The notes under the pieces are model-generated. The model was not told where the DNA came from, ran no database searches, and saw nothing but the letters and a program-made list of their open reading frames with translations. Positions 15,547 through 24,610 of a DNA stretch of 64,000 bases are shown here, piece by piece (positions within the stretch are counted from its first letter, which is position 1; each line of letters begins with the position of its first letter). The translations under genes and the position numbers were made by a program. Source of the stretch: CAZCTC01 sp964501335 (GTDB taxonomy: Bacteria; Chloroflexota; Anaerolineae; B4-G1; SLSP01); the NCBI GenBank assembly GCA_964501335.1, contig CAZCTC010000028.1, positions 29,125 through 93,124 of the forward strand, read 5' to 3'.

Positions 15547-16683
15547 TTAACCCCAGCCGATCAGGAATTGGTGGATCATCCAGTTGGTGATCCCTTTGAA
15601 GTTCCAGAAGATATGGCGGAGCATGCCCGGCCCTTTCTGGCTGTAGAGCAGACTGGCCATCGCGCGGCGGCGTTGCAGCATTTTCCCCATTCGGCTTGTT
15701 AAAATCCTCTGGCGGTAATTACTGAACGAGAAATCTTTGCTGATGAGTGCTGCCTGTACTTCCTGGGCGGCAAGTTCTCCATAGCCCATAGAGAAACTGA
15801 TCCCCTCGCCATAGGTCGGGTCGATTCCGGCTGCGTCACCGACCAGAATGACCCCGGGCGCAGAAAAGGCCCCTTGAGGATCGAACCAGCGCAATGGAAA
15901 GGATTGGAGCGTGTAGTCATCGGGTCTCAGGCCGCGGCTGGCGGTCCATTTAGGGAAGAGCGCTTTCATATCTCCCAACGGGCGATCGGGAAAGAAGCGG
16001 CTGTCGTAAATTCCCTGATTTCGACGGGGGGAGTCGCCGGGGGGCATAGGGAAATCCCAGTAATAGCCTTGAATCCCATCGATAATCGGGGCAAAGTCAA
16101 AGAGGGCCTGATGAGGACCCTGTTTGATGGGTTGAGAGCGGGAAGCGGGGGGGGCATAAATTTCGAGCAGGCGGGCTTTTTGGGTTCCGGGTGGGGGATT
16201 GAGATACCGGCGGACCGTACTGTTGGCGCCGTCGGCGCCGACAACAATGCGCGAGTGGAAAATCCCCTGGTCGGTTTCGACTGCCATGCCGTTTTCAGTC
16301 TGACGGATCTGATGGACCGTCGTTTCTTCCTGGATTGCGAATCCCAGGCGGCGGGTCATGTCGACCAGCATTTGATCGAAGTGGGGACGATCGACGACGC
16401 GAAAGGAAACGGGTTTGTAGGAAGCGATAAAGCCTTTGCCCTGGAAATAGAAACAGGCTTCCGTCACGTCGACGTGAGGGAAATTGGTGAGTTGAAGGCC
16501 GAGTTTTTTCAGTTTGCGTTCACCATCCTGGAGTATCCCTCCGCCGCAGAGTTTGGGACGCGGATGGCGCTGTTTTTCCAGAATCAAGGTACGGGAGATG
16601 AGATGGGGATCTACCTGGGCCAGATTTAATGCCGTGGCCGTGCCTGAGGGGCCTGAGCCGACGATGATGATGTCGTAGTCCAT
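15547..16683 (-). CDS. Geranylgeranyl-reductase-family FAD oxidoreductase
   Basis: This 378-residue flavoprotein has an N-terminal Rossmann motif GSGPSG (9-14), a CGGG motif near residues 46-49 and the family's PTYGEGISFSMGYG segment near 300, next to a GDAAG FAD motif. The family reduces isoprenoid double bonds (chlorophyll side chains, menaquinone or membrane lipids) and includes related hydroxylases. AAGGAG precedes the ATG at 16683. With no pathway genes nearby, the substrate is open. It is probably cytosolic and membrane-associated. Confidence 0.85.
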   Translation of the reverse strand: MDYDIIIVGSGPSGTATALNLAQVDPHLISRTLILEKQRHPRPKLCGGGILQDGERKLKKLGLQLTNFPHVDVTEACFYFQGKGFIASYKPVSFRVVDRPHFDQMLVDMTRRLGFAIQEETTVHQIRQTENGMAVETDQGIFHSRIVVGADGANSTVRRYLNPPPGTQKARLLEIYAPPASRSQPIKQGPHQALFDFAPIIDGIQGYYWDFPMPPGDSPRRNQGIYDSRFFPDRPLGDMKALFPKWTASRGLRPDDYTLQSFPLRWFDPQGAFSAPGVILVGDAAGIDPTYGEGISFSMGYGELAAQEVQAALISKDFSFSNYRQRILTSRMGKMLQRRRAMASLLYSQKGPGMLRHIFWNFKGITNWMIHQFLIGWG

Positions 16684-16713
16684 AGCGTTCTCCTTGTAGA
16701 CTGCGTAGAGTTA

Positions 16714-16760
16714 AGGGTCTGTAAATTTATAAGTTCCCGAGTTTTCAGGGGAAAACGCTA
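16714..16760. repeat. AGGGTCTGTAAATTTATAAG repeat, copy A
   Basis: A 22-bp stretch beginning AGGGTCTGTAAATTTATAAG is identical to 21181-21202, and weaker similarity continues for about 25 bp. Both copies sit upstream of minus-strand genes. Confidence 0.65.
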
Positions 16761-16792
16761 TAAAAAATCGGTAAGTTATTCTTTTACGACCC

Positions 16793-17299
16793 CTAAGGAC
16801 ACCAGGGTTCCAGGTAGGTGCCGCCGATCGTGCTGCTGATGACCGACCAATGTTTCCAGGGGGCATCGGCTTTGATGGTATCCATCCGCAGAATGCCGGT
16901 GTGAGATTGGTTGGTATTGGGGCAGGCAATCGTTATGGTAACATCGATAACGGCGCGATTGTTCTGGTTGATGTGAGGTTCGCCCGCCGTCAATGTTTGG
17001 ATTTCATAAGGATGACCGGCAACGCGGCTGAGGCAGATCTCACTGCAGCCGCTGTTGACATTATAGTAAGGATCGAGTCTCCAGCATTTACGGACCTGGG
17101 TGATATTGCCCTGCTGAAGTCCATTCAGATAGCTGCGGGCGACCTGTACGGGATCGCGGTTCAGGCTGCCGGTGCAGTCATCGTAGTAAAAAGTCCAGAA
17201 GGTGACAGCGCTACATAAAACTACCACCACCAGGATGAGGGTGATAATGATGATGCGACGTTGCCGCTGTGCGCGGACCTGGTAGTATTGGTCTGACAT
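16793..17299 (-). CDS. Hypothetical membrane-anchored extracytoplasmic protein
   Basis: This 168-residue protein has a basic N-terminus and one membrane segment (about 15-38). The outer domain holds several cysteines (DDCTG, KCWR, SGCSEIC, IACP and a C-terminal CP) that could form disulfides. I recognise no family; the size and layout resemble small NTF2-like or DUF4878-type lipoprotein-like domains. It has its own promoter just upstream (17343-17371). Confidence 0.7.
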   Translation of the reverse strand: MSDQYYQVRAQRQRRIIIITLILVVVVLCSAVTFWTFYYDDCTGSLNRDPVQVARSYLNGLQQGNITQVRKCWRLDPYYNVNSGCSEICLSRVAGHPYEIQTLTAGEPHINQNNRAVIDVTITIACPNTNQSHTGILRMDTIKADAPWKHWSVISSTIGGTYLEPWCP

Positions 17300-17342
17300 A
17301 AGAACTCCGTCGGTTAGTCGAATTAATACCTTTCGTTCCTGG

Positions 17343-17371
17343 ATTTTAATTCAAGAAGGGCTATATGGCAA
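17343..17371 (-). promoter_or_regulatory. Promoter of the membrane-anchored protein gene
   Basis: On the minus strand it reads TTGCCA, 17 nt, TAAAAT. Confidence 0.45.
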
Positions 17372-17380
17372 GGGTGAAAG

Positions 17381-17965
17381 TTAGGCAGGTTGGATTCCAG
17401 TGAGTCCCAGTTCAGCTGCGATGCCCTGAAGGGCTTTCAATACCACGTCGATATGTTCATCGAGCGGGATGCCCAACAAGGCCGCGCCGGCCTCGATATC
17501 TTCCCGTTTCACCCCGGCGGCAAAGGCGCGGTCCTTCCACTTTTTGCGGACCGACTTGACCTCAACCTCGAGGATCGATTTGCTGGGGCGGACCATCGCG
17601 ACGGCTGTGATGAGGCCGGTCAATTCGTCAACGGCGAAGATGGTCTTTTCCATGGGGGTGGTGGGGGTGTGATGGGTGAGGTCGGGGGCATGGGCTTTGA
17701 CGCCGTTGATGATGATTTCGGGCCAGCCCAGGGATTCCAGGATTTCGGTGCCTTTGAAAGGGTGGCCCCCCGGGCCAAGGTTGGGGTAGCGCTCGTATTC
17801 AAAGTCGTGGATCAGGCCGACGATGCCCCAGAGTTCTTCGTCTTCGCCGAAGCGGCGGGCATAGGCGCGCATGGCCGCTTCCACCGCCAGCCCGTGGTTG
17901 AGCAGGCTGGGACTTTGAGTGTATTCGGTCAACAGTTTCCAGGCATCTTCACGTGTGGGATTCAT
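17381..17965 (-). CDS. HD-domain metal-dependent phosphohydrolase
   Basis: This 194-residue cytosolic HD-superfamily protein has His24, the HD pair His53-Asp54 (LIHDFEYER), His92 (VKAHAPD) and Asp113 (AVDELTG) in the usual order, so the metal site appears complete. This subgroup (HDIG/YedJ-like) is widespread and mostly uncharacterised; phosphatase or nucleotidase activity is likely. ATG at 17965 is preceded by CAGGAG. It stands alone between intergenic repeats. Confidence 0.85.
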   Translation of the reverse strand: MNPTREDAWKLLTEYTQSPSLLNHGLAVEAAMRAYARRFGEDEELWGIVGLIHDFEYERYPNLGPGGHPFKGTEILESLGWPEIIINGVKAHAPDLTHHTPTTPMEKTIFAVDELTGLITAVAMVRPSKSILEVEVKSVRKKWKDRAFAAGVKREDIEAGAALLGIPLDEHIDVVLKALQGIAAELGLTGIQPA

Positions 17966-18020
17966 AGCATGCTCCTGTAATTTCTTTGTGTTGTTAAATT
18001 TTTTACATTTTTGCCCTGTC

Positions 18021-18230
18021 GATGCAAAAACACAGGTTTTTTTTCGACCTGTGTGGTGAGCATTTTAACGCCCCGCAACAGGCACCTTTCAGGTAAAAAG
18101 CGACGCGCTGGATAGGGGGGAGAGAAGTATTTTTATTCATATTTTCGGCGGCTTTCTGAAGCCGCCGAAAATATGGGCTTTTTTCTCAGCCTAACCATAC
18201 AGGGCGGTTTTTTGTCTGTGTTTTTGCATC
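18021..18230. repeat. Element bounded by 15-bp inverted repeats, holding palindromic repeat copy 6
   Basis: GATGCAAAAACACAG (18021-18035) and CTGTGTTTTTGCATC (18216-18230) are perfect inverted repeats flanking one palindromic element. An inner hairpin CACAGGT/ACCTGTG lies at 18031-18053. The whole resembles a small non-autonomous insertion, but no target duplication is evident. Confidence 0.65.
18061..18186 (-). repeat. Palindromic intergenic repeat, copy 6
   Basis: It is read on the minus strand. The perfect CATATTTTCGGCGGCTT stem (same as copy 3) is followed by AATAAAAATAC, CAGCGCGTCG, TTTTTACCTG and TTGCGGGGCGTTAAAA. The loop orientation is opposite to copy 3. It fills the gap between the HD gene and the rph operon end. 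Confidence 0.85.
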
Positions 18231-18275
18231 GCTACTACAAAAACAGGGGCTTTTTTCTTCCGCTTTCCGAATTTA

Positions 18276-18962
18276 TTAAGAATTGGGTACTGTTTGGGTT
18301 TCGGTGAAGACGGGCAGCGGTTCGCCCAGGATGGGAAGCGGATGGGCGATGTTGAGATCCAGCCAGGTACGTACCAGGGCGGGGGCTTCGCGGATCCAGT
18401 ACCAGGCTATGTAGCGTCGGCTGTAATACTGGCGGTCGGAAGCGAAGCCGACTACGTCCAGGCCTAAACTTTTGCAGGTGAGGAGGGCCCGCGGTTGGTG
18501 ATAGCGTTGGGTGACCAGAATGGCATCTTTCAATTGGAAGATAGCGCCAGCGCGGTAACAGGTATCGTAAGTGCGTCTTCCGGCATAGTCCAGGACGATA
18601 TCCTCTTCGGGAATGCCCTTAGAGAGGGCATAGTCTTTCATTCTTCCCGGTTCATCGTGGGTGACCGTAGAGTTATCGCCGCTTAAGACCAGTTTCTTTA
18701 CCCGGCCGGCGCGATAGAGCTCGATGGCGGCATCCATGCGATCCTGAAGGATGCGGCTGAGACTACCGTCTTTAGCGGAGTAGCCGGCCCCAAAGACCAG
18801 CGCTACCGAGCGTTGGGGGATCTCGTCGGCTTGATAGTAGATTTGATCTTCGTAAGCAAAGATGAGCGTCCACAGAATTCCTCCCAGCACGAGGAGGCCC
18901 AATCCCAGGGTCGCATAGATGATTTTGCGATAGCGCCGCATGAATGCGGTAAGGCGTTTCAT
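18276..18962 (-). CDS. SanA/YdcF-like DUF218 membrane protein
   Basis: This 228-residue protein has one N-terminal membrane helix (about 13-35) and a DUF218 domain outside it. Motifs include ALVFGAGY, LSGDNSTVTHDEP, DYAGRRTYDTCYRA and VTQRYHQPRAL, characteristic of SanA (vancomycin exclusion, E. coli) and related envelope proteins. The role is in envelope integrity or cell-wall precursor handling, by family. The start at 18962 follows GAGGT; a longer in-frame extension overlaps the neighbouring gene. It is the third gene after rph. Confidence 0.88.
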   Translation of the reverse strand: MKRLTAFMRRYRKIIYATLGLGLLVLGGILWTLIFAYEDQIYYQADEIPQRSVALVFGAGYSAKDGSLSRILQDRMDAAIELYRAGRVKKLVLSGDNSTVTHDEPGRMKDYALSKGIPEEDIVLDYAGRRTYDTCYRAGAIFQLKDAILVTQRYHQPRALLTCKSLGLDVVGFASDRQYYSRRYIAWYWIREAPALVRTWLDLNIAHPLPILGEPLPVFTETQTVPNS

Positions 18963-18994
18963 TGGAATTACCTCGGTTAATGTAATGTTTAGTA

Positions 18995-20368
18995 TCAGGG
19001 CAATTCGGAGGTCGCGACGACCTTCATGACGCCCTGATGATTGCCCCAGAGCAGCCAGACGCGGCTGCCGCTGCGGCGGATATAGGCATAACCTAAAGAG
19101 CCTTCCCACCAGTGGCCGTTGGGAAAACCTGGGGGCGTGGAGGTGGCACGGATGCGACCTGTTTTGTAAGGCAAGATCAGGTTCATGCGTTGGGCGAAAT
19201 GGAGGGCTTCCGTGCTGGAATCCCAGGTGGTTTGCCAGAGGACGACGTGAGCGCCGCCGGGGGCGCGCCATTCCTGGATCATATCGCCGCCCCAGCCGCT
19301 GAGCGTCGGGGAGATCACATTGGGATTCCACTGTTTCAGGGCGAAATCCATCAGGGCTTCCCCGGCCGTTTCCGTCATTGTCAGTTCCCAACCGGTGGGA
19401 AGCGTGGGATTGACGGGATCGATGATTTCAGGTTCATCGCCGGCCAGATATTTCTCCGGGTGCAGCAGTTGCTCTGTGGAGCGGGGGGGACGTTGCAGGG
19501 CCTGATCCAGGGCGCCCTGACCGCTTTCCTCGTAGCCGGCCGCTGTAAAGCCGATTCCGATTTTGAGCGGAAGACGGGTCAGGCGATCAAAGTCGGGGGT
19601 GGTCGAGCGCCAGGATGGGAGCACTCCGGCAGCCACATTTTCTGTGAGCTCTCGAGCCCGGGGGGTGTTGGGTTCTACATTCAAAGAGCGAAAGAGGGTG
19701 TAGAGGGCATCGCCGTCGGCGAGCGAGAGCAGCGCCAACCGCCGGTCAAAAGTTCCGGCTTCCTGACCGAGTTTGAGCAGATCGCCGTATTGGTTGGAGA
19801 GGGCCCGGGCATAACCAAAGCCTAACTGGAGGCGAAGATCATCGGGGGAACCGTTCCAATCTCGTTGCAGATAGAGCTGGTCTTCTTCCGAAATGTAAAG
19901 AGCTGCCGATGAATTAACCTGGGCTGCGATATCGGCTTGCAGGCCAGGTTTTTCAGGCCAGAGGTCCAGGGCCTGTAGGATTGGCTGTTCGTTTAAGGGG
20001 AAGGCCGGGGCTTTCTGCGCGTGATTGGCGAGCATGGCGCTCATATCATTACGATCGAGGAAGGTGAGCGGGATTTCCCAGCGAGGAAAGAGCCCTCGAG
20101 CCTGATAGATATTTTCGGCAATCGCTCCGGCATCGGCAATTTCAAACTGGGGCAGAGGGGTAGCAGATGGCCGGGGGGTGACTGTCGGGGTAGTTGGCGG
20201 AAGGGGCGTGGGGGTCGATAAGGGCGTAAGCGGTGAAGAGATCGGAAGCGAACTCAAGGTGGTCCAGACACTCCAACCGAGCAGTATCAGGATGATAACG
20301 ACGACCGTGACCAGGCTGGTCAGCAGTCGGCGCCATTGGGCCGGCGTCAGGGAGCGGAGTCGATTCAC
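18995..20368 (-). CDS. Hypothetical membrane-anchored protein with Thr/Pro linker
   Basis: This 457-residue protein starts with GTG overlapping the rph stop by 4 nt. One membrane segment (about 15-38) is followed by a Ser/Thr/Pro-rich spacer with TPTPLPPTTPTVTP-type repeats (about 45-75), and then a large exported domain of unknown family. Repeated 'LTFLDR', 'ALSNQYGDL' and 'YIRRSGSRVWLLWG' segments look enzyme-like or adhesion-like, but I recognise no catalytic motif. Coupling to ribonuclease PH is conserved only by position here. Confidence 0.75.
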   Translation of the reverse strand: MNRLRSLTPAQWRRLLTSLVTVVVIILILLGWSVWTTLSSLPISSPLTPLSTPTPLPPTTPTVTPRPSATPLPQFEIADAGAIAENIYQARGLFPRWEIPLTFLDRNDMSAMLANHAQKAPAFPLNEQPILQALDLWPEKPGLQADIAAQVNSSAALYISEEDQLYLQRDWNGSPDDLRLQLGFGYARALSNQYGDLLKLGQEAGTFDRRLALLSLADGDALYTLFRSLNVEPNTPRARELTENVAAGVLPSWRSTTPDFDRLTRLPLKIGIGFTAAGYEESGQGALDQALQRPPRSTEQLLHPEKYLAGDEPEIIDPVNPTLPTGWELTMTETAGEALMDFALKQWNPNVISPTLSGWGGDMIQEWRAPGGAHVVLWQTTWDSSTEALHFAQRMNLILPYKTGRIRATSTPPGFPNGHWWEGSLGYAYIRRSGSRVWLLWGNHQGVMKVVATSELP

Positions 20369-21069
20369 GATAGCGCCTCACGTTGGGCGGCGATCAATTG
20401 AGTCACTCCGATAGCTGCCAGATCCAGCATGTCGGCCAGGAGGGGGCGGGAGAGAGGCCGGCTTTCTGCGGTGCCCTGGATTTCGATGAAATCACCGGCC
20501 GCATTCATCACGATATTGAGATCGACTTCGGCTGTGGAGTCTTCGGCATAATTGAGGTCGAGCCGGGGTTCTCCTTCGATCAAGCCGACGCTGACGGCGG
20601 CGAGCGGCGGGCGCAGCGTTTCCGGGGGGAGGGTGCCGGCGGCGATCAGTTTGCGCAGCGCCAGAGCCAGGGCGACGTATCCTCCCGTGATGGCTGCGGT
20701 ACGGGTCCCGCCGTCGGCCTGGAGGACATCGCAGTCTATGGTGAGGGTGCGGGGGCCGAGGCTATCCAGATCGACAGCCTGACGGAGACTGCGGCCGATC
20801 AGTCGGCGGATTTCCTGGGCACGTCCGCCTTCGGTATGGTTGCGGGGGATGCGGGTTTGGGTGGCGCGGGGAAGCATGGCATATTCGGCGGTAATCCAGC
20901 CTTTTTGCCCTTCCTGGCGCCAGCGAGGCTGGCTTTCCTGGATGGTGGCGGTACAGAGAACCCAGGTTTGTCCCGCCTGGATTAATGCGGAGCCTTCCGG
21001 ATAAGCGAGCGGAGAGAGTTTGATCGTTATGGGCCGGAGTTGATCCGGTGCACGGCCGTCAGGGCGCAT
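20365..21069 (-). CDS. rph: Ribonuclease PH
   Basis: This 234-residue phosphorolytic 3'-5' exoribonuclease trims tRNA 3' ends. Family signatures include MRPDGRAPDQLRPI at the N-terminus, RATQTRIPR, GRSLRQAVDL, TIDCDVLQADGGTRTAAI (active-site region) and DLNYAEDSTAEVDLNIV. The start at 21069 follows AGGAG. It heads a three-gene operon with two envelope proteins and has a consensus promoter. Confidence 0.95.
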   Translation of the reverse strand: MRPDGRAPDQLRPITIKLSPLAYPEGSALIQAGQTWVLCTATIQESQPRWRQEGQKGWITAEYAMLPRATQTRIPRNHTEGGRAQEIRRLIGRSLRQAVDLDSLGPRTLTIDCDVLQADGGTRTAAITGGYVALALALRKLIAAGTLPPETLRPPLAAVSVGLIEGEPRLDLNYAEDSTAEVDLNIVMNAAGDFIEIQGTAESRPLSRPLLADMLDLAAIGVTQLIAAQREALS

Positions 21070-21113
21070 GATTTTTCTCCTGTTGTACAAAACTAGGCCG
21101 GAGGGCCGGGCCT

Positions 21114-21141
21114 ATTGTATTAAGGGCCGGGGCTTTGTCAA
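21114..21141 (-). promoter_or_regulatory. Promoter of the rph operon
   Basis: On the minus strand it reads TTGACA, 16 nt, TACAAT, about 45 nt before the start codon. Confidence 0.8.
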
Positions 21142-21180
21142 GCAGGATGATTTTTGAGCGGTGCGGTCTGTTTTTATTTT

Positions 21181-21228
21181 AGGGTCTGTAAATTTATAAG
21201 TTTTCGAATTTTCCTGGGGCAATGCGGG
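21181..21228. repeat. AGGGTCTGTAAATTTATAAG repeat, copy B
   Basis: The first 22 bp are identical to 16714-16735. The following TTTTCNNGGGG-like part is partly conserved. Confidence 0.65.
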
Positions 21229-21245
21229 AAAAAGCTGATGGGCGC

Positions 21246-21280
21246 AGCGTGAGGCGTAAGCTGAGATTACGCCTCACGCT
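21246..21280. terminator. Hairpin after the metalloprotease-like lipoprotein gene
   Basis: A perfect 14-bp stem (21246-21259 with 21267-21280) has a 7-nt loop, extended by imperfect pairing (CTGATGGG with CCCGTCAG). It follows the lipoprotein stop on the minus strand. No T-tract is present. Confidence 0.5.
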
Positions 21281-21323
21281 CCACCCGTCAGGGCGGGCAA
21301 CTGTGTGGATATATAGTGTGTGT

Positions 21324-24296
21324 TCAATTTCGAACGACTTTTTTGATTGAGGGGAGATAGAAATTGCCATAAACCGGGACGATTTTGAGTGTGGTGGTGT
21401 CGGTGGTTTCCGTGACTCCGTCGCCGGCCTTGATTTGGGCGCGGCAGGTTCTAGTCCAGCCTGCCGGAATTTTTAGATTCAGATAGCGGTTTTGCTCGAT
21501 GCGGAAGTGGCAATTGATGTCGTTGCCGGTAGCTAATTGCAGGCTGAGCAGGGAATCCGGGGTGTCGACATCGGCGGCGTGAGCCCAAAGATCAAAGAGA
21601 AGGATATCTTCAGAGACGGCCAGGACCGTGCGGTCAGGGAGGTTCAGTTCCGGGGGGGTATTGTAATCGATTCCGTTTTGATAGAGGATCGGCAGGGCGA
21701 GATGGGCGCTTTGCCCGCTCTCTTTCCAATGAGCCCAGAAATCGGCGAAACTCCTTTCGACGGGGTCGGTTCGGATGATTTCCCAGAGGGGTTGAAATCC
21801 CACACTGAGGGTATCTTTGCCGTCGTTATCGCTGTCATAGAGATCGTAGAGGGTTTGTGCTACCCGGGCTTCTACATTGTCGCCGATGTGCTCACCGTCA
21901 TTGCGGTTGTGGGTTTCCAGGTTTGGTGAGCCGTTGAGGCAATGGCCGGGGGCTTCATCCAGACAGGGATCTCCGTTCACGGCCAGGGGGAAAAATTCGG
22001 CCCATCCTTCGGTCCAGGCGCAGAGGGGTGTTTTTTGGTCAAATAAATCATGGCCTTGAATGACATAGGCGTTGAAATCATCAAAGCTTGAAGGGTCCCA
22101 AAACCACCAGTCCATGGCGTTGTACATGTAATGATGGGCAACTTCATGGACGACAGGGTCTGAGGCATTGATACGTATAGGTATATCTGAAATAAAAATT
22201 CCAGAAATTGGAAAATAGGGCCAGATAAAGGAATTGCAGGCCTCTCTAATTCCAAAGGAGTAACAATTGAGATTTTGTTCCCAACGGGCTGCGACGGAGC
22301 CTGGGTCGGTGCCGTGAGTTGAGACGTATTCCCAGCTATTCCGTAAATCCTGGAAGATCCACATGGCTTCGATCTGAAGATTATTGAACTGAATTGTATA
22401 AGTGGGCAAATTTGAAGTTCCATCTTGAATATCTATTTGAATCGTAGGGTAATTCCATTGATAAATAGCTCCGTCAAGATCGGTTACCATGCGATGGGCG
22501 GTAGGGCTGTCGCTGGCGTCGGTCTGCCAGACGACATAAAGATCCAGGCGTCGGGCGGCAGGATTTCCGGTCAGATCGTCGTCATCCCAATTGCGGACGG
22601 CGGGAAAGCGGTAGTAACCCTGGGCATTGGTGAGCACGCTGGCCAGATGATCGTCTTCGGGGCCGAAGCCGGGCGGTGCATCGTCGTCGTAGAGCTGGGC
22701 TTTGGTGTAGGGGGCCGGCAATCGCTGCCCGTCACGGTCGTAGTAGAAGAGCGAGCCGGTGACCTGAACGCGGCCGGGAAGATATTGTTGGAGTTCGATG
22801 TTGTCAATGATGGGACCGGCGAAAGTAAGGTTGTCGTTGCTGTAAAAGCGCCAGGAAAGCCAGAGCAGTTCTTCTCCTGCGTAAGGTTGCAGGTTGATTT
22901 CTTCGTCTTCCCAGTGGGGTGTGGATGTATCCCACCGGGTTACCTGCCGAAAGGAGACCCCGTCGCGGGAGACTTCGAGGTCCAGATAATCCAGGTAGTT
23001 TTCTATTTCTATCTGAAGGTCGAAGGTGAGCGATAGCTGGATGCTGTTGTGGAGGTAAAAGGGGCCGGCGATCATGCGGGTGTTCATATTATTGGGATAA
23101 TTGTCGTCTGAGCCGGGGGCGATGCCGTCGCGTCCGTCGCGGGCGGGCCAGGCAGCCTGATAGCCGCCGGTGCCGGAAAAGCTGGGCATGCGACCCCAGT
23201 AGCGTTCATAGCCGTCATTGCTCAGATCCTGGCGCTCCCAGATTTCGTCGTTCCAGCTGCTGCTTTCAAAGTTTTCGGTAAAAGCCGTTTGCCAGGTGCC
23301 GTCGGCGGGAATGGGATGAAGGTCGAGAATTGGAACCGTTGTGATCGGTTGCGAAGCAGCCATCATGAAAGGGGGTTGGGGATCGCCGTAGTAGGAGATC
23401 CTCAGAATGGCCCAGGTGAAGGTGCCGGCGATGCCGGAAACCGTGTCGGTGATGATAACGGTCCAGGTGCCTCTGACCCGTTGGGGCGGGGCAGGAATCG
23501 TGAAGGGAAGGACGATCTCACCGTTTTCGCGTTTTTCGGGAGGGAAAGGCTGGCGATCCCAGACCCGGGTACGGGTCTGACCGTCGGGGGCCAGGATATC
23601 GATGATCAACTCTTCGGCCTGGGGGTGATCGATAAAGAGATAGCCCCGGGATTCGTAGGCGAGTTGTTCTCCTACATTGGCTGTAACCGGCAAAGTAACC
23701 GTCAAGGGGGTTCCATTGTCGGGAATGGGGGCCTGGAGGTAGTAGGTGCCTCCACTGTGGATTTGGGGGCGGAATGGGGTGAGGGTAGGAAGCGGCGGTT
23801 GGGGAGTCTGGAAGAGCGTGTTGGGATTGTAGGTGTTGGCCAGTCCTTCTATATCAGGATTGGGGGTTCCGCCATTTTCAGTAACGTGGATAAGTATTGA
23901 ATCTGCTATTGATAGGCCATTTTTGTTTAATAAAAGGGCTCCAGTGTGGACATATCCTCCTACGCTTTTTTGTGTAATTGTAATAAAGCTGGTAATTATA
24001 AAAGGGTTGTTCTTTTTTATATCAAGGTTCCATTGCGAGGGGGAGGCTGGTGCTACTCCTGGAAGAGTCACGGACAGATAAACCCACAAATCTTTTTCTT
24101 CATGATCGCTGGTGACTGTGACGGTGACGGGGGTGCGTTCGTTGATGTGGATGGGTTCGGCGATGTCAAATTCAATGCAGAGTCCGTCCTGGCAATTGGC
24201 TTCACGTTTGCCAGATGCACAGGCAGCCAGCAACAGAATCAGGGCAGGTACCAGGGCATACAGGGCAATCCCATAGGTCAATTTTCGAGCTTTCAT
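21324..24296 (-). CDS. Large lipoprotein with P-domain-like and zinc metalloprotease-like regions
   Basis: This 990-residue protein has a lipobox LAAC (Cys26). A beta-rich region (about 190-310) resembles proprotein-convertase P-domains, a concanavalin/MAM-like region (about 330-510) resembles immune-inhibitor-A proteases, and a Cna-like or transthyretin-like beta segment follows. HEVAHHYMYN with His717, Glu718 and His721 and a downstream TEGWAEFF suggest a gluzincin-type zinc peptidase. The C-terminus carries FYLPSIKK. It is probably a surface protease. A CGGCCT/AGGCCG hairpin lies in its leader 30-58 nt upstream of the start, and AGGAGG precedes the ATG. Confidence 0.78.
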   Translation of the reverse strand: MKARKLTYGIALYALVPALILLLAACASGKREANCQDGLCIEFDIAEPIHINERTPVTVTVTSDHEEKDLWVYLSVTLPGVAPASPSQWNLDIKKNNPFIITSFITITQKSVGGYVHTGALLLNKNGLSIADSILIHVTENGGTPNPDIEGLANTYNPNTLFQTPQPPLPTLTPFRPQIHSGGTYYLQAPIPDNGTPLTVTLPVTANVGEQLAYESRGYLFIDHPQAEELIIDILAPDGQTRTRVWDRQPFPPEKRENGEIVLPFTIPAPPQRVRGTWTVIITDTVSGIAGTFTWAILRISYYGDPQPPFMMAASQPITTVPILDLHPIPADGTWQTAFTENFESSSWNDEIWERQDLSNDGYERYWGRMPSFSGTGGYQAAWPARDGRDGIAPGSDDNYPNNMNTRMIAGPFYLHNSIQLSLTFDLQIEIENYLDYLDLEVSRDGVSFRQVTRWDTSTPHWEDEEINLQPYAGEELLWLSWRFYSNDNLTFAGPIIDNIELQQYLPGRVQVTGSLFYYDRDGQRLPAPYTKAQLYDDDAPPGFGPEDDHLASVLTNAQGYYRFPAVRNWDDDDLTGNPAARRLDLYVVWQTDASDSPTAHRMVTDLDGAIYQWNYPTIQIDIQDGTSNLPTYTIQFNNLQIEAMWIFQDLRNSWEYVSTHGTDPGSVAARWEQNLNCYSFGIREACNSFIWPYFPISGIFISDIPIRINASDPVVHEVAHHYMYNAMDWWFWDPSSFDDFNAYVIQGHDLFDQKTPLCAWTEGWAEFFPLAVNGDPCLDEAPGHCLNGSPNLETHNRNDGEHIGDNVEARVAQTLYDLYDSDNDGKDTLSVGFQPLWEIIRTDPVERSFADFWAHWKESGQSAHLALPILYQNGIDYNTPPELNLPDRTVLAVSEDILLFDLWAHAADVDTPDSLLSLQLATGNDINCHFRIEQNRYLNLKIPAGWTRTCRAQIKAGDGVTETTDTTTLKIVPVYGNFYLPSIKKVVRN

Positions 24297-24325
24297 CGTT
24301 TTCCTCCTGTTTGAATTAACGAAAA

Positions 24326-24354
24326 CGGCCTACCGGTTTTGGGCCGGCAGGCCG
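24326..24354 (-). promoter_or_regulatory. Leader hairpin before the lipoprotein gene
   Basis: CGGCCT-A-CCGG pairs with CCGG-C-AGGCCG (10 bp, one mismatch). On the minus strand it is followed by TTTTCGTT and then the ribosome-binding site. It could be an attenuator or an mRNA-stabilising stem. Confidence 0.45.
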
Positions 24355-24610
24355 TGATGGATGAAGCATGAGCCGGAAGGCATCAGGAAATGAAATTCGG
24401 TGTTGGGGAATGGATAATGAATGATGGCAGGTGGTTTTGCAATAGAATAGCACGAATTTTGTGAAAAATCCAATATTAACGGATATGATTTTGCGGCGGG
24501 ATGGTGGATCTAGACAGGATATAGAGGTTTTAAAGATCGATCTATGTCTGACAAGGAGGGATAGGTGTGTGCAGTGTGAAGAGCAAAAAGTAAAAAAGAA
24601 CTTTTGCAGC

